Made by a program: the position numbers and the translations under genes. Below the pieces are notes generated by a model. It worked only from the letters and a program-made list of their open reading frames with translations. It made no database searches and was not told the origin of the DNA. A stretch of 64,000 nucleotides of DNA from Saxidomus purpurata (Eukaryota; Mollusca; Bivalvia; Venerida; Veneridae): contig JAFMSR010000013.1 in the NCBI GenBank assembly GCA_022818135.1, positions 22,466,207-22,530,206 of the forward strand. The letters run 5' to 3'. The stretch's first letter is position 1. The number at the start of each line of letters is the position of its first letter. Shown here in pieces: positions 48,543 to 61,560 of this stretch.

Positions 48543-48965
48543 CTAACACGTTAAATTAAACATAAAATGTTGGAAGGGGTACTATTTGATGCGCTTACAT
48601 GAAGTCGCTGCCTTGAACTTGTAGCATTCCGTGCATTCCTTGCATTTCATGACATTTTCGCTGTTCTTCTTTACTCCTCAAATAAAACGCTATTGAATTT
48701 CGTCTTTTTTTGTTGTTGCTGATATTACTGGTAATACCGGAAGTGTAGAAAATTTTACTACGATTTGTTTTACATCACGTGAATTCATTCACAACAATAC
48801 AAATCCAAGCGTATAAGCGCATGCACACTCATAGGAGGGAGGGAATTTCAGCAGCCAAAAATATTTCCGGACGTCTACAGTAATATACTTAATAGTTTAT
48901 CACGCTCAAATTATTCTTTGCGTATATAGGAGAAATTTTCAATAGTGTTAGAATTGATAATTGAC
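48543..48965 (-). repeat. Dispersed ~430-bp repeat, arm 2
   Basis: The minus strand aligns in order with 42893-43278. Together with the foldback at its left end it looks like one larger mobile unit. Confidence 0.75.
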
Positions 48966-49887
48966 AATAATTTTGAGAAATGCAATGCCTTTTTCGCAAT
49001 ATTGAGAGTAAGCAACACGAAATATTGTGCAATTGCTGTAATCTGTCAACACCTGATAGGGATTTTACTATAACAAGGCAATTAATGATAGTCATTCAAT
49101 TCTACAATGTTTCAAGAAGTATCAAAACAAGTTGTTAATTTCGAATTTGGCGGATCATTGATCAGAATCGTAAACAGAATCTTCAAAACAGAGTTCGTTG
49201 ATCTAACAAACCGGAAACTCTTTATAAACATCTTTCTGAAGGGAAATCGATAGTAAATAACTTTTGCAGATTCCTGATACTGCACATTCATTGTGTATTT
49301 CCAAATTGGACCAGTGATGAGACTTTTTATATTTTCATATAAACATTTTAAGAGAAGTAGAACGTTGCCTGTGAAGGTCCTGCTTGAATAAAAATCATTA
49401 ACGACCAGAAGCGTTGAAATCTGCCACTTTCTTAACTTTGCGATCGGTTTCCTCTATCACCTTGTGAGGAAGGTAATCCGCAAGGTACTCAAAGTTATAT
49501 CATTATAGTTATACAAAACGACCATATTACAATATGATCAAGAGAGATGCTTAAACACAATGTGTGCTTTGAAACAATTTATTAAGAAATAAGTGATAAT
49601 TACTTCTCTATACTAGACGACTTTGGTGGATTTTCAGTTCCCGGTTGTGATAGTTTAAGTGAATAAAGAGTCTTTGTTTTCTGTGACAGACAAAACATCA
49701 GGATATTCACCCATACTAACAGATATATTTTAAAATAGATTTATAAACCACATTTGTTAGTAAGAACCTACATAATTTTCCATAAGAAATACTGACTACA
49801 GAAAAACTACTTCCTAAACAATATATGGACACAAAAAACAGGTCAGTTAAGAACACTCATCGCCGGTTTCCCATATGAAAACAAACA
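48966..49887. other. Intergenic DNA, nothing supportable
   Basis: No gene, repeat or RNA recognised. Confidence 0.5.
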
Positions 49888-50364
49888 TTAAGGTGGTATG
49901 CGCCTCAAATATTTTGTTCGAATTTTCTCATGAAATTGGAACAATTTACAAAGGCAAAACGCTACAGCTTAAAAACCTGCAGTAAAGCGCGCTAGTAAAG
50001 AAATGACGTCAGTAGCTATTTTTGAAGCACTACTGAAGCGAAAGTTAACAAGATATTAAAAAAAGAAATTCGCTGTGAAATCGGATATATGCTGAAATTT
50101 ACATGGTGCAAATGTGAGAAGAGAATCCGAGAAATGAATTTGAGGCGCATTTCACCTTAACAAGAAATACTGCATTATACCAAGGGAATAGCATGAAATA
50201 GCGTACTGTGCAAAAGTGACGTCAGTGGCAATGTTTGGGGCACAACAGCATTGAAACCGTAAGATATATGAAATCGGATTTCCATCGGAATTATCTTCAA
50301 TTATGCACAGTGTAAATTTCATAAGAAAATTCGAACAAAATATTTGAAGCGCATACTACCTTAA
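49888..50364. mobile_element. Pair of TTAA-bounded MITEs
   Basis: TTAA occurs at 49888-49891, 50157-50160 and 50361-50364, each next to the terminal motif AGGTGGTATGCGCCTCAAAT or its mirror (GAGGCGCATTTCACCT, GAAGCGCATACTACCT). The outermost arms match over about 45 bp. Both halves share GACGTCAGT(A/G)GC and GAAATCGGAT, so two related copies lie in tandem. TTAA boundaries are typical of piggyBac-type elements; assignment is inferred. Confidence 0.7.
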
Positions 50365-53270
50365 TTACTACATTACGACGATGCCAGTCATACATAGAAA
50401 GTGGAGTTTCGACGTACCCATTTACACCTAGATTTTTATAATGAGATCTTCTGATTTCAAATGTGAGCATTACTTTATTCTAAATAATGGTGTACATTTG
50501 TATTGTAAAATATGATCCAAAAGACTAACAACATTGATTAACTGATTCAAAAAGTTAATATTCCAATAGACGCCAAGTACGAATGGATTATTACAGTTAA
50601 ATTATAGGGAAATTTAGTTTCTTTTTTTGTTGTTTGTTTTTTTAAGTCTGAGATAATTCTGTTTTTTATGACAAACGTTATAGAATATGTTGTAATAGTT
50701 ACCTTATGTAAGCGGATCATTTTTTGTAACTGAAACTCTGGTCATTTTAAACGACCATTACCTTTCTATGTGACCCTATAATCTCTGCCAAAATGAAACA
50801 AATAAAATTTGATTCAGCCAAATAAATTCATGGTTTGTTTCCATTTGAATGAAGTACCTTTAGGGTGGTGATTAAAGTCCCGATTTAGTCTCAAATCGGT
50901 ACATTCTATTTTGCCTTGCGATGCGATTAACATGTGGGCTCAAGACTGGCCATTTTACTCTTTAAGATATTTATATAATATCTATCTTGGGCTTATTTAG
51001 CAAAAACACAGCAAGAACATGTCGTAACTTGATTAGAAGAAAATATTTTTTTCAGTTACAAGCTCTCATAGCGTATTTATGCCTCTTCGTCTAATTAATT
51101 GTTAATGGACAAAGGTTTTTAACCATCTACATTTGTAGAACTAACGAACAGTACTCGACGATCTTCCGCTAATGACAAAAGACAGTTTAATAGCTAATTC
51201 ATTAAAGGAGCTGATACGTCATTAAAGTAATTGTCCAAGTTTATCGTCCCACTTATGCGGGCAGCATTAACAGCTTTAATGTGTACAATATATATTTAGC
51301 GTACATTGACATAGTGGAAAACGACCAAATGTAATTGTTCTATTTAGTCTCCTAATATTCCAAAACAAAAATAGAATTGCATTCGCTTAACTGTTTGACA
51401 TGTTAAATATACATAAAAAAAAAATGTTCAAAAAAATCAAAATTATAAAGCGTTATAAAGCGTCACAAACGCTTTTGAAATTTCGATACAAACATATAAT
51501 GTAGCGGCATCGTTAAACCCAACTCATCAATGTTTGAAACTGATTTTCTCAAATTTCTACCGAGATGTTTAGTTTTGTTGTTGATTCTAGCAATTACTTT
51601 AAATTTTTTATTTTAGTATTTCATTTTGAAGAAATTAATTTTTTGTCACCGGCAACGAGTGGCTTTAACCACTACTATTAGCAGCGGAAGTAGTTACATG
51701 GTTTTGCTACATGCAAAGTTTAAATAACTGTTGTCCGACTCTCTTGCGAAATGTTAAAGCTAATGTGTTTGATATAAAATTTACAATATATCTAGATAAG
51801 AAGAGGAAATAGCATTTTCAATTTGTGAGATATATGAATCTATAGAGTCTTAGATTACATTTTAAATAACGGAACTTGACATGTTATTCATTTAATATCA
51901 ACCTTTTCCCCTTTTATAATGTTATGAAATAATTGAAATCATATTGGCCTTATCATTGGGCTTCAGACAGTTGTATTGGCCTTCGGCCGCAAAAACAAGG
52001 CCAATACGACTTCCATTCATTTCATCAATTTTATTAAACAACTATATAATATTTTACCAATACATCTTTATATGTTACTTATCCGTATCTACGTACTAAA
52101 CATTGAGAACAAAATTCCGTTCGGGCGAAATGTTTAAAAAAATTGCTAGTTTTAAAATGGCGTCAAGAACTACAGAAACAAGTACAGTAGGGTCCCGTCC
52201 CCCCATTGGCCGGTGTGTGTGGGGGGAATCGTCAAATCTGATCGGCTAGATTCCGTATTTGGCCGAGTTTTTCCATATTGGCCGTGCATTTCTTGTATTG
52301 GCCGACTTCTTTCCGTATTGGCATATGGTGTTTATTGGTGAAGCTTCTACCATATTGCAAGAATAAATTAACCAATATCACGTCTAATATTATAATAATG
52401 CTTTATAATTGTGTTTATGTTTACTAGTTGCACCATTATATCCGAACATTCACAAGTTATATATACTTTATACACTTAACCGATTTAGAAACACAAATAT
52501 GTACCTTGTTGAACATTTTTATTTGAATGATGCTACATTGTATTGTTTTTATTTTATTGTTGTCATTTTTTGCGATGAATTCTTGAAACTTTTACAAGAA
52601 TTCAATTTTATATTGTTTGTGTTGTGTATGAAATTTGAATAAATTTGAAACACAGTAACACTGTTAAAATAAATATTTTGCCACTTTTGCGTTTTTAAAC
52701 CGGTTGTAGTGTTTTATGTGAGAAGTTTTCGCATATTTTCATGCTTCTGAATTTCAACTTTAAATTATACTTATTGACTCTCATAAGCTTTAGGGCTATC
52801 AGTAATTACAAAATGCCGTAATATCATCGTTAATGTGATGATTATATTGAGTGGTTTTCAACTGCTTTAGATTTTAGAACATTACAGAAGAATGACTAAA
52901 AGAGGGCACAATGAATGTACGTTTATGCACTGTCTTTGTGCAAAGAATTCAAAAGCCACTTCCGCCCTTATCGGATAGATCTTTTTCTGTGATCAGAAAA
53001 AGTACTGCGCGACTGAGGCACCTAAAATATTCATAATTAATACATTCTATACATTTTTATGTCTAAATTCCTCATTTGCTGAATTCTCGAACGGACATGA
53101 ACTTTTTGATGTCGCTAATGAACGTTCCACTTGTATGCCAAGGTGACGCGTACTGGTGAATTAAATTTGTGCTGTATTAGGCCAAATCTACTTACTCGTG
53201 AAATCTCACGTTTAAATTAGAGCGAAAGCGATATTCATATTTCTACGGAAACCTATTTGAGACATTTAGT
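50365..53270. other. Intergenic AT-rich DNA
   Basis: No gene. Contains a cluster of TATTGGCC-like motifs (51960-52335, listed separately). The frame at 52409-52642 is AT-rich and lacks motifs. Confidence 0.5.
51960..52335. repeat. Cluster of TATTGGCC(G) motifs, with one hairpin
   Basis: GTATTGGCC..GGCCAATAC forms a short hairpin at 51972-52007. Five further (A)TTGGCCG-like units occur from 52216 to 52325 at roughly 20-40-bp spacing, several preceded by TTCC(A/G)TA. Confidence 0.5.
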
Positions 53271-53277
53271 CTTAATT

Positions 53278-53830
53278 TTTATGCATTACCGATAGTGTAT
53301 TACGCATCATGCATTAGTTCTTTGTTTTTATATTATGTGTTAGGCCTCATTAACTACGTTTTCGATATTTTCGACATTACCTCGTTATTGTAGAAGTGAA
53401 GAAGGAAACGACAGTACTAGTATTGGAAAACAAAACTGCATTAACGTGCGAAAAGAGAAGCAGAAGTCAATAATGAGGGCAGAAGTGTACTAAAGCGTAT
53501 TATGACATTTTGTTTTCCTTTTTATGCATTATGTATTATGCAAAACCTCTTACGTGTTATGTGTTACGTCTTAAAATTTACTTGTTACCTCGTATTCGTA
53601 AAAGTGAAGCGGAAAACGATCATATTGGATAACAAAAATGTTGGACGGAACACACATGACATGTGAAAAGTGAAGAAGAAATTACAGATATGTACAGAAG
53701 CACATTTAGAGTTAAAACTTGTGTGTTACTTCTTGTGACTTCGCACTTCTGACTTATGTGTTACGACTTATGACTTAACACTTGCTAGCACTAGTGTCTT
53801 CTGTGTTGCGACTTTTAACTTCTGGCATAA
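53278..53830. repeat. Imperfect tandem duplication plus short minisatellite
   Basis: 53278-53465 and 53520-53700 share TTATGCATTA, TTATGTGTTA, TTACCTCGTATT-like, GTAAAAGTGAAG-like and GAAAAG(A/T)GAAG blocks in order. 53715-53825 is built from short TGTGTTACGACTT / TTCTGACTT-like units. Confidence 0.5.
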
Positions 53831-54184
53831 TAAGCAAGATCTACTTTAAACATCTAGCCATATTTACTTGGCTGATAGAGAGGATGCCCGTTAACCGTTT
53901 CCCGTTTCATTTCTACGAGTACAGGGTAATATGTAACATCTAGGACGTAGTTTATGCTACCTAACACATAAAATAGAATCCGTAAGAGTTAATGAATAAT
54001 ACATAACATAACAGGTAATGCAAATAAATTAAGACAAAATGTCCCTATAAAGCTTCCGTATATTTTCACAGGTGTCATTAATCTATTTAATTTTTTTCTC
54101 AGTAATTCCACCATACAATTATATTCGTTGAGTGTCTTCCGTAATTTGAAGAAATTAGTTACGTTTGATTGTCTCTGAGCTATT

Positions 54185-54515
54185 TAATATGTACCTTTTA
54201 TTGGATGAAAAATAACGAGTCACATATCCCTTCGATATCATTGCTAGACATCAGTTGCCACATTATGCGTACGTGTTGCCTATTTTACAATACCAACCTT
54301 TAAAAGGTTAAGCTGATGAGCCATGTGAACATGTATTTGATTGAATAATTTGTCACATTGTTCTTGTAACTGCCGGAAGCTTAGGAGGAGACTAGGTTTC
54401 CTGTCTATTACTAGTGAAAGTTGGAGCGGAGGTGACTCGTGCTTAACTACTCGATAACGTGATTGCCAACGAAAATATATTACAGGATTTTAACTTGACG
54501 TACGTATGTATATTT
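54185..54515 (+). pseudogene. Relic first exon (and 5' flank) of a third GABA-B-like receptor
   Basis: 54392-54512 aligns to gene B exon 1: GGTTTCCTGTCTATTACTAG, then AGTTGGAGCGGAGGTGACTC (GFLSITSESWSGGDS), then, after a gap of about 15 bp, GATTTTAACTTGACGTAC. The start ATG TAT TTG (54331) is conserved in position, but TAA follows within six codons and further stops occur. The 5' flank matches too (GATATCATTGCTAGACATCA; ACCTTTAAAA). No other exon of this copy is visible downstream to 64 kb. Confidence 0.8.
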
Positions 54516-54746
54516 CTTTTCCTTTCATCACAAAATGATATGGTATTCAGGTAATGAATAAATTTTAGTGTTTTGTATGTAAGAATTTTCTTAAAATGAT
54601 CATTCAATGATGCCGTTAATTAAGACGGAATGGCAAAATAAATAATTTCGTCAAATTTATAAAAAACATTCTGTACAGATTTATAATTAATTTACAACTG
54701 TAAAACTATTGAACTGCATATGTTCCTTGAAAATTGATTTGTGTTG

Positions 54747-54930
54747 CTGCCGTAGCGCAGTGGAAACGCATTCTCCTCAGGACAGGATTCAAAAGCGTAC
54801 TTGGTAGCGTACTTGGGCATGACATGCCTCTGTCATCGAGGTTGATTTTAAAGTAAAATCTGAGAGCAATTAGCATTAAGTTGTATGAACTTGCTTTATC
54901 GGGGAAAAATAAATTAGTTTAGATTAGAAA
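54747..54930 (+). mobile_element. tRNA-headed SINE-like element
   Basis: GCTGCCGTAGCGCAGTGGAA is a good A-box region, and GGATTCAAA about 30 bases later is a B-box-like element. A body of about 130 bp runs to an A/T-rich tail (GGGGAAAAATAAATT). A related scrap, GGAACGCATTCTCCTAGTCC, occurs at 58685-58704. Confidence 0.6.
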
Positions 54931-55929
54931 ATTGAAAAAGAGGAAACAGGGTCTTCAATTTACAAAGTTAATTGACTACATATAAAACGTACAAACACTT
55001 TTATGGCCATGCTTAATGGAAAACGCTTTGTATTGGCCACTTACAATATTTCCTGTTTTATTTAATCATGTCATGTCTAATGTCCAATCACGAAACATTT
55101 GCCTGATCTACAGTTATTTAGGAACTTTGTGTTTGCCCTTGTCTTTGCACAGAATGTGAATAAAAGTACATTAACTTGATCGTTGTGTCAGAATCGCGTG
55201 ACTTTACAATGCAAAATTATGAGAATTAATGCATAGTACGAAAAATGTTTAGAACACCTACAAGATATACTGTAAATTACTTATTCGTGTATAAATGACC
55301 TAATGAAATGGGATGCACAATGAGGAAACTGCTCCTGAGAAGAGTTATTGCTAAATGTGTCATAATAAAGCAGTTTCCAACAAATCGTATTCCTAACACA
55401 TCTTTACCAGCTTCTTGATATTACTTTTATTTAGCTACGGTCCATGTATACATCATTTGCTTTATACATCTCCTTCCATGAATGAGTAGCAATATACATG
55501 TACTTGGCATCACTTGGTTCAGATATTTGTAGCTAGGTTCATGTATCAATAATAAAGTCCTGTCATTAACAAATGCCGTAGTTTTATCAAAAGTATACAT
55601 TGAATTGTTTCGCCAAGGCCTAACTATGTCGTAAAAAAGTTTAAAGTTAACTTTAAATTTAACTGCACCCGTTTATTTTGTGCAAAGTGGATTTCAAAAC
55701 GACAGAGATATTGAGGTATTAAACACATTAACCATTTTACAAGTCATTTTGCAATATAAACTACACGACTGAAATACGAGACTGTATATGCAACATTTAG
55801 ACTTGATGACGAACTAACTCAACATACTTGAGTAAGTATGTGGTGTATATTGACATTAATGCACTTTATTTACACAGTATTTTAGATGGTTACAGCTTTT
55901 AAAATCGACAAATCGTCTGTCAAAGATGA
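54931..55929. other. Intergenic DNA, nothing supportable
   Basis: No gene or repeat recognised. Confidence 0.5.
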
Positions 55930-56240
55930 TACCGGTCTTGGTACAATATGATAAACCTAGGTCCAAATGTTTAAGCCATAGTAAGGGTCTTTAATAGATA
56001 AAGCTTGTCTTGGCGGTAGGAGTCCACTAGACAATGCTTTATGTCAAATAAATAACTTTTTGTAAAGGACCACCCAAGGAACATAACTGTCAAGTGTCAT
56101 TAATTTCTGTCAATCCGTTTAGGAGACATTGTTAGAAGAAAATGTCTGACACACGTTCGCACGCACATACGACGCACACGGACGACAGACATGCGATCAC
56201 AATATCTCAACCCGAGCACAAAGTGCTCATGTGAGCTATA
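55930..56240. repeat. 3' fragment of a dispersed element with terminal hairpin
   Basis: GGAGTCCACTAGACAATGCT and ATGTCAAATAAATAA resemble the core of 14986-15100. The end CCGAGCACAAAGTGCTC forms a hairpin followed by ATGTGAGCTATAAAA. ACACGTTCGCACGCACATAC-type CA-rich sequence precedes it. Confidence 0.55.
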
Positions 56241-57737
56241 AAAGAACGAAATACGTCGATTGTCTTGCTTGGCAACGGAATATTACAGGGAAAAACGAGA
56301 ACATTCGTGATCTTAGAATTCTAATTTATTGTCTAATAAACAGGTTACGATATCTACCTTATTATTTTTATTATTCATATTACATAAAATTTGATATTTC
56401 ATTAAACATTGAAAACACTTTGTGGAATGAAAACTAGAATTTACCAATTAGTCTTGTCATAATCCGTTGTACTGTAAAACGTTTTAAAAATGGATTTAAA
56501 TATGAATCCTTTGATGTTTTGCCTGAGATTTTGTCGATATGTTATATTAAAGCTTCTTAAAAGGAAACTTGTTAAATGCAGTAAAGATAAATAATATATT
56601 GAATGTCATTCAATACAGACACTGCATCAATACTATAGAAAGGTTGGGAAAATAAATAAAAGTGTCTATATTCATGAAAGCAAGACCTGTTAAAGACTTC
56701 TTGGTGTAAATCTTTAAAAAGGACAAGACGGAAATTACCTTAAAACCTTGTGAGTATAAAATATCACTATTTTAGTATATTAAGACAGTTTCATCCTGAA
56801 GAGGCTAGTCGCTATTGAATTATTTTAAAGAGAGGGAGATGTGGAAAAGTGTTTGTGTAACATAAGAATCTTTTTGAAACATTTAACAAGATAAAGAAAA
56901 AAGCAGGACAATCTTTCAGATAACAAAATATCTTTAGACGCAACATTTCAAACCCCAGACCTAACGGTAAGTACAGTACATGTTAAAAAAATATAGTGCA
57001 GTATTGTTTTCAATGATATTGCAAAAAATAAAAAAGATAGCAACTCTTTTTCGTGAACAAACGACTTGAAGACGAAAGAAGGGCATATGCTTACATTGAT
57101 TAAGAGTAAATAGAACATGGTTCTATCATTATTCTATAATAAATGATACGTTACAACAATAAAAAGCCTTAAGGCTTAATTATGTTTACGACATCATAAA
57201 GTTGTAATCAGCTTTCCAATTCGATGTTTCCTTCAAATTACATGTGTAAAATAAAGCATGGTAATACAACTAAAATGTATCATTCTTACTGTTCACGAAA
57301 TTAAAGATATATAAGTATAAGCCGTATCGGTATGTTTATTTTAGTACAAAAACCTTAACATGTAAAGATACTTCAATAGATAAGGTAACTTACAATCATT
57401 CAACACCAAGAGTGCCGTCTTGTGAAACTTTCAATAACAAACATGCCTATGTGACTCATATACAACGTGATTATATAACAATATGAACATATTTGATAAT
57501 TTTCATAACCATGAAAAAACGTCATAGACCATTAATACTTTATCTATAAAAGTAAACGTCTTATGTCGGCTGTACCCAAGGCTGAATGGCAATTACGCAC
57601 TACTTTATAAATCACGAAAACTTCATGGGATACCAAACTGCCACACTTATCGGAGCTTATGAACCAAGGGAAATAAATGTTAGTCAAATTCATCAATTCA
57701 AACGACAAAAATTTCATTTTTTAATATTTCATTTTTT
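56241..57737. other. Intergenic AT-rich DNA, nothing supportable
   Basis: Short frames only, without motifs. No repeat recognised by eye. Confidence 0.5.
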
Positions 57738-58437
57738 TTGCAGTTTTGCACAGTCCAAGGGTGTAAATTGCATATGGACTCCCATTATTCGCAAAGTGGT
57801 AATAAATGTAGAAATTGGTGCTTCAGAGTCTGCAAACAATTTAGAGATATTCATTGCGAAGAGTTATGTCAACAAATACCACCAATGTCAAAGAAGAGTA
57901 TCACTGATAAAGTCTCTGAATCTTGTATGAATTTATTTGTTGATAAGTGGATGAATGATATAAATGCTAAATTTGGCACAAGTAAAAGAGGCAAGAACAA
58001 GTTACGTACATATAAACTTTTTAAAACAAATTTTGAGACAGAACAATATTGTAAAAGTATTATGTCATGTTCACATAGATCAGCTTTGGCAAATTTCGAA
58101 TAGGTGTTGCTCCAATACGTATTGAAACTGGCAGATACGAAAGACTAGAAATTAATGAAAGGCTATGTCCATTTTGTCAAAATAAAATTGAAAGTGAGAA
58201 ACATGTTATTATGGAATGTCCGTTATATGATGATCTACGTAATGAGATTTTTAGTAAAGCAAAACATATAAACTCTGGTTTTATCATTACTCTGGTTCCG
58301 AACAGTTCATACATATCTTTACCAGTAAAGAGCTTGTTCGATTTACAGCCAAAACCTGCTTTCTTATTCTTAGAAGAAGAAGTGACTTCGTATATAAGTA
58401 GGTTAGGTATTTTATTTTGTCTTAGTTTTATGTGAAG
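57738..58437 (+). pseudogene. C-terminal fragment of a retroelement polyprotein (LINE-type, CCHC end)
   Basis: Two frames joined by one frameshift near 58096 read NKLRTYKLFKTNFETEQYC, SCSHRSALA, then FRIGVAPIRIETGRYERLE and the zinc-knuckle-like CPFCQNKIESEKHVIMECPL with YDDLRNEIF, ending at 58435. This block is common at the C-terminus of invertebrate LINE-type reverse transcriptases. No RT core precedes it, so it is 5' truncated. The N-terminal part (Cys/His-rich HMDSHYSQSGNKCRNWC) is unplaced. Confidence 0.7.
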
Positions 58438-60935
58438 TTGCATGTCTATATGTTATGTATGCATGTAATGGTTGATATTTTATAAATATACATGTTAAAT
58501 GTATATATAGTCCTATACATGTATGTACTTTTAGCATACAGCATAATTTCCTTGTTAATCAGGTCATTTCATATCTGATATGAGTTGATAAGGGTGTTAG
58601 TAAAAGTTAAAGTAGAGGCATTTGCCTACATATTCACACTCAGTATTTTAACTGTGAATGGTTTTAAGTACATTTTAACAGACTGGAACGCATTCTCCTA
58701 GTCCTGAAACATTATTGTGATAAACAATGTATACCAGTTTATATATCTACACAAGATATTTCATGGTAGGTCATATTTTAGGCTGAACTTGTCAGTATGA
58801 GATTCTTTCTGTTTCTATAACTGGGATAAAACATTACAGCCTGTAGGATTAACAGGGATATTGTGTCTTTTATGTGTACATATGTAAACAATAGAAAAAG
58901 TAAGATTATTTTACTGTGATACACAAGATTGTTATATTAGTCAGATACGGGTAAATGAATCAAATTGACTTTTATTGAGACTACGAATGTATTTTAACAG
59001 TCTCTTATAATTCATATATGAATGTCATTGTGCATGGTATTTTATGTTATGTTATTTATGCAATGTACTTGATGTGCAATGAAGAGACTTTAATAAACTA
59101 TATATATATATACCTGGCACCTATTTTGTTCAGTGACGTATACATTAAATCATTCAAATACAAAGTTAGGCCCTTGCAAATATATGTACATGTGTTTGCA
59201 GACAGTGTGACAACATTTGAGAACAACTGCAATATTTGGATGAAAAGGTAGATTTCTTTTGGTAAGTAGAATGACATAAACAAATTACTGCTGACATTAA
59301 TTTTACTTATTTAATACTTTATAGTAAACAGTGAACAAACCAGTGAACAATTGCTTACCAGCTGTAGAAATTCAGCAAATGCCCATGTTTGACAGTATTT
59401 GAAACATTTTAATGGGCCGGAAGGTAACAGATTGTGGACGAAAATAGGTTGTGTGAGGATACCTTTTTTCTGGCCTTTTTATCTATATTAATTAAGCCCA
59501 AGATTAGTGACTATTCTAATTTGATTAAGACAATTAAAATTGCGCACAACAAAGTGCGTGTCGTTTGCGTCAAGTTTATGCCATAAGTAGCAATATATAT
59601 ACATTTCTGCTAACTCATCGTGCTTTATTTGGTAGTCTTAAGAATGACAACAAGTGAAATTTCATTTATTACAAACCCGCCTAATAACGTATCGTTTGTA
59701 TAGAGTAAAGTTCTTGGGGAACACAGCCATTACTTATTGTATACGATATGACGCATATAAGTTTGGCGTGTCATTTTGCGCTCATGGAAGCCTGACAGTT
59801 ATTTATATCATCACGATGGCCGAAGGAGTCAGTGTGCAGTTTAGGTTCTTACTGTCGCATTGGCCAGGGTCAAAATTCATATTGAAAGAAATATGCAATT
59901 CCAAGACACCCAGTGCGTAGTGTTGGTTGAAAATATAAATGCATGCCATATTGAGTTTAAGCAATTTAATGGCTGTCAGATTGTCTAGAGTTAGCTGGGA
60001 CTGCAAGTGTTATATAACAGGGGAGTCAGGAGATTTCGAATACCGAAACAGAACGGTAAAGGTACTACATACAATGGAGCTTGATTTGGTTTGCAGTGTT
60101 TAAAGAGTCAGAAACAGTACAGCAGTTTTCTCCAGCATTTGCAGACAATTTTGAGTCATAGTTTAATCATTAGCGAAATGTTTTTTTTTTTCGTTAACTT
60201 CAATGCGTTCTACTGGAAAATTGAAATTGTTGGCTGGCTGCTAAGACACGTGATCATGTTGTAAAAGCAAACTTTTTGTTTCATGTGCGTAGATTGCAGT
60301 TTTGAACGTTGCAGGGTTGAGTGTCGTGCATAAAGTTAAGAAAGCAGCAGACTGCCTCCAAAGGTTATTTATTTTATTCCTATATTTGTGACTGATGTTG
60401 GCTTAAAACTTGTTAACATAGAACGGTCAAGGTTTCTACCTTAATAATCTGCGCAAGTTTTATAAAATACGCTATGTAAAGTACCAGAATTATGTACTCT
60501 GGTTACGTTATTTTTGACGATTGAGGAACAGTGAACAACATCATTCTGTAGAAATGCTTGCACTATCTCAAAAAACTTCCTTTGATGAATGTGTAATCGA
60601 TTTTTTAAAATGTATTACCTAAAGCAATAATTGTCAATTTCTTACTAAGCTTTTAAGACATTAATTATTCACATTTCATCTTTTAAATATGTTTTATTAT
60701 CCACTGTCTCTGCGCATTAACGTATCAAACGAGCTTTCCTTAAAAGCCATATGTCTGGCTGATTTATCTATGCTATCACCGGCTATAAAGGTACATTCAT
60801 CTCGATCAGTATTATACCAAAGCACAAAATTCCAATCTTGCTATGTTTATTTTCAATTAATTATTTCGAAAATTGAAATCACTGAGGCAAGTTTCACTTC
60901 AGAGAAATAATCAATAATCGTGCAGAAATTGCACG
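58438..60935. other. Intergenic DNA, nothing supportable
   Basis: AT-rich with short TATA microsatellites. The frame at 59654-59920 has an internal ATG in good context (59815) but no domain. Confidence 0.5.
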
Positions 60936-60939
60936 TTTT

Positions 60940-61560
60940 TTTCTCACCAATGAGATACATATGTCCGCTCATTTACCGCACATACCTAGTTTTTTCAAGC
61001 CAGACATGGTAGATTTATTTTCTCATCATATTAATCGCATTTTCACACAAGTTAGAAGAAATGTGCAAATATAGAATGGGAATGAAAAAAGGAAAATCAA
61101 CTTTTTGTCGAATTTTACATCAAAATTTCGATTTTTATGTAATGTGCTGGCTGCTTATAATGACATAAAATGAGTCCGACAGCGACGAGAGATAGGCGGT
61201 GAAGGCTAAGGTTCTCACTTATGAGATATATATGTCCGCTCATTTACCAGTGATAGAAAACGTTACCCCTCACCGCTTATCTCTCGTCGTTGTCGGACTA
61301 CATTTACGTAATCATAAGCAGCCAGCACATCACATAAAAATCGAAAAATGACTGTATTTTTTTTTAAATAAACATAGCGTTGTTGATATTCATTTTGTTA
61401 GTTAGATAATTTTCTTTCCATCAATAGCAGTTTTGATGTAAAATTCGAGAAAAAGTTGATTTTCATTTTTTCATCCCCGTCCTAAATTAACACATTTCTT
61501 CTTACTTGTATTAAAATGCGATTAAAACGGTGAGATATTAAATCTACCATGTCCATTGAG
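60940..61560. repeat. Large imperfect palindrome (~550 bp foldback)
   Basis: The left arm from CATGGTAGATTTA (61006) runs through ATCGATTTTTATGT-like sequence, GTGCTGGCTGCTTAT and GTCCGACAGCGACGAGAGAT. The right arm mirrors these from ATCTCTCGTCGTTGTCGGAC (61281) to TAAATCTACCATG (61543-61555). The right arm contains about 100 extra bases (61345-61440). The loop repeats ATGAGATA.ATATGTCCGCTC, also present at 60953-60971. Confidence 0.8.
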
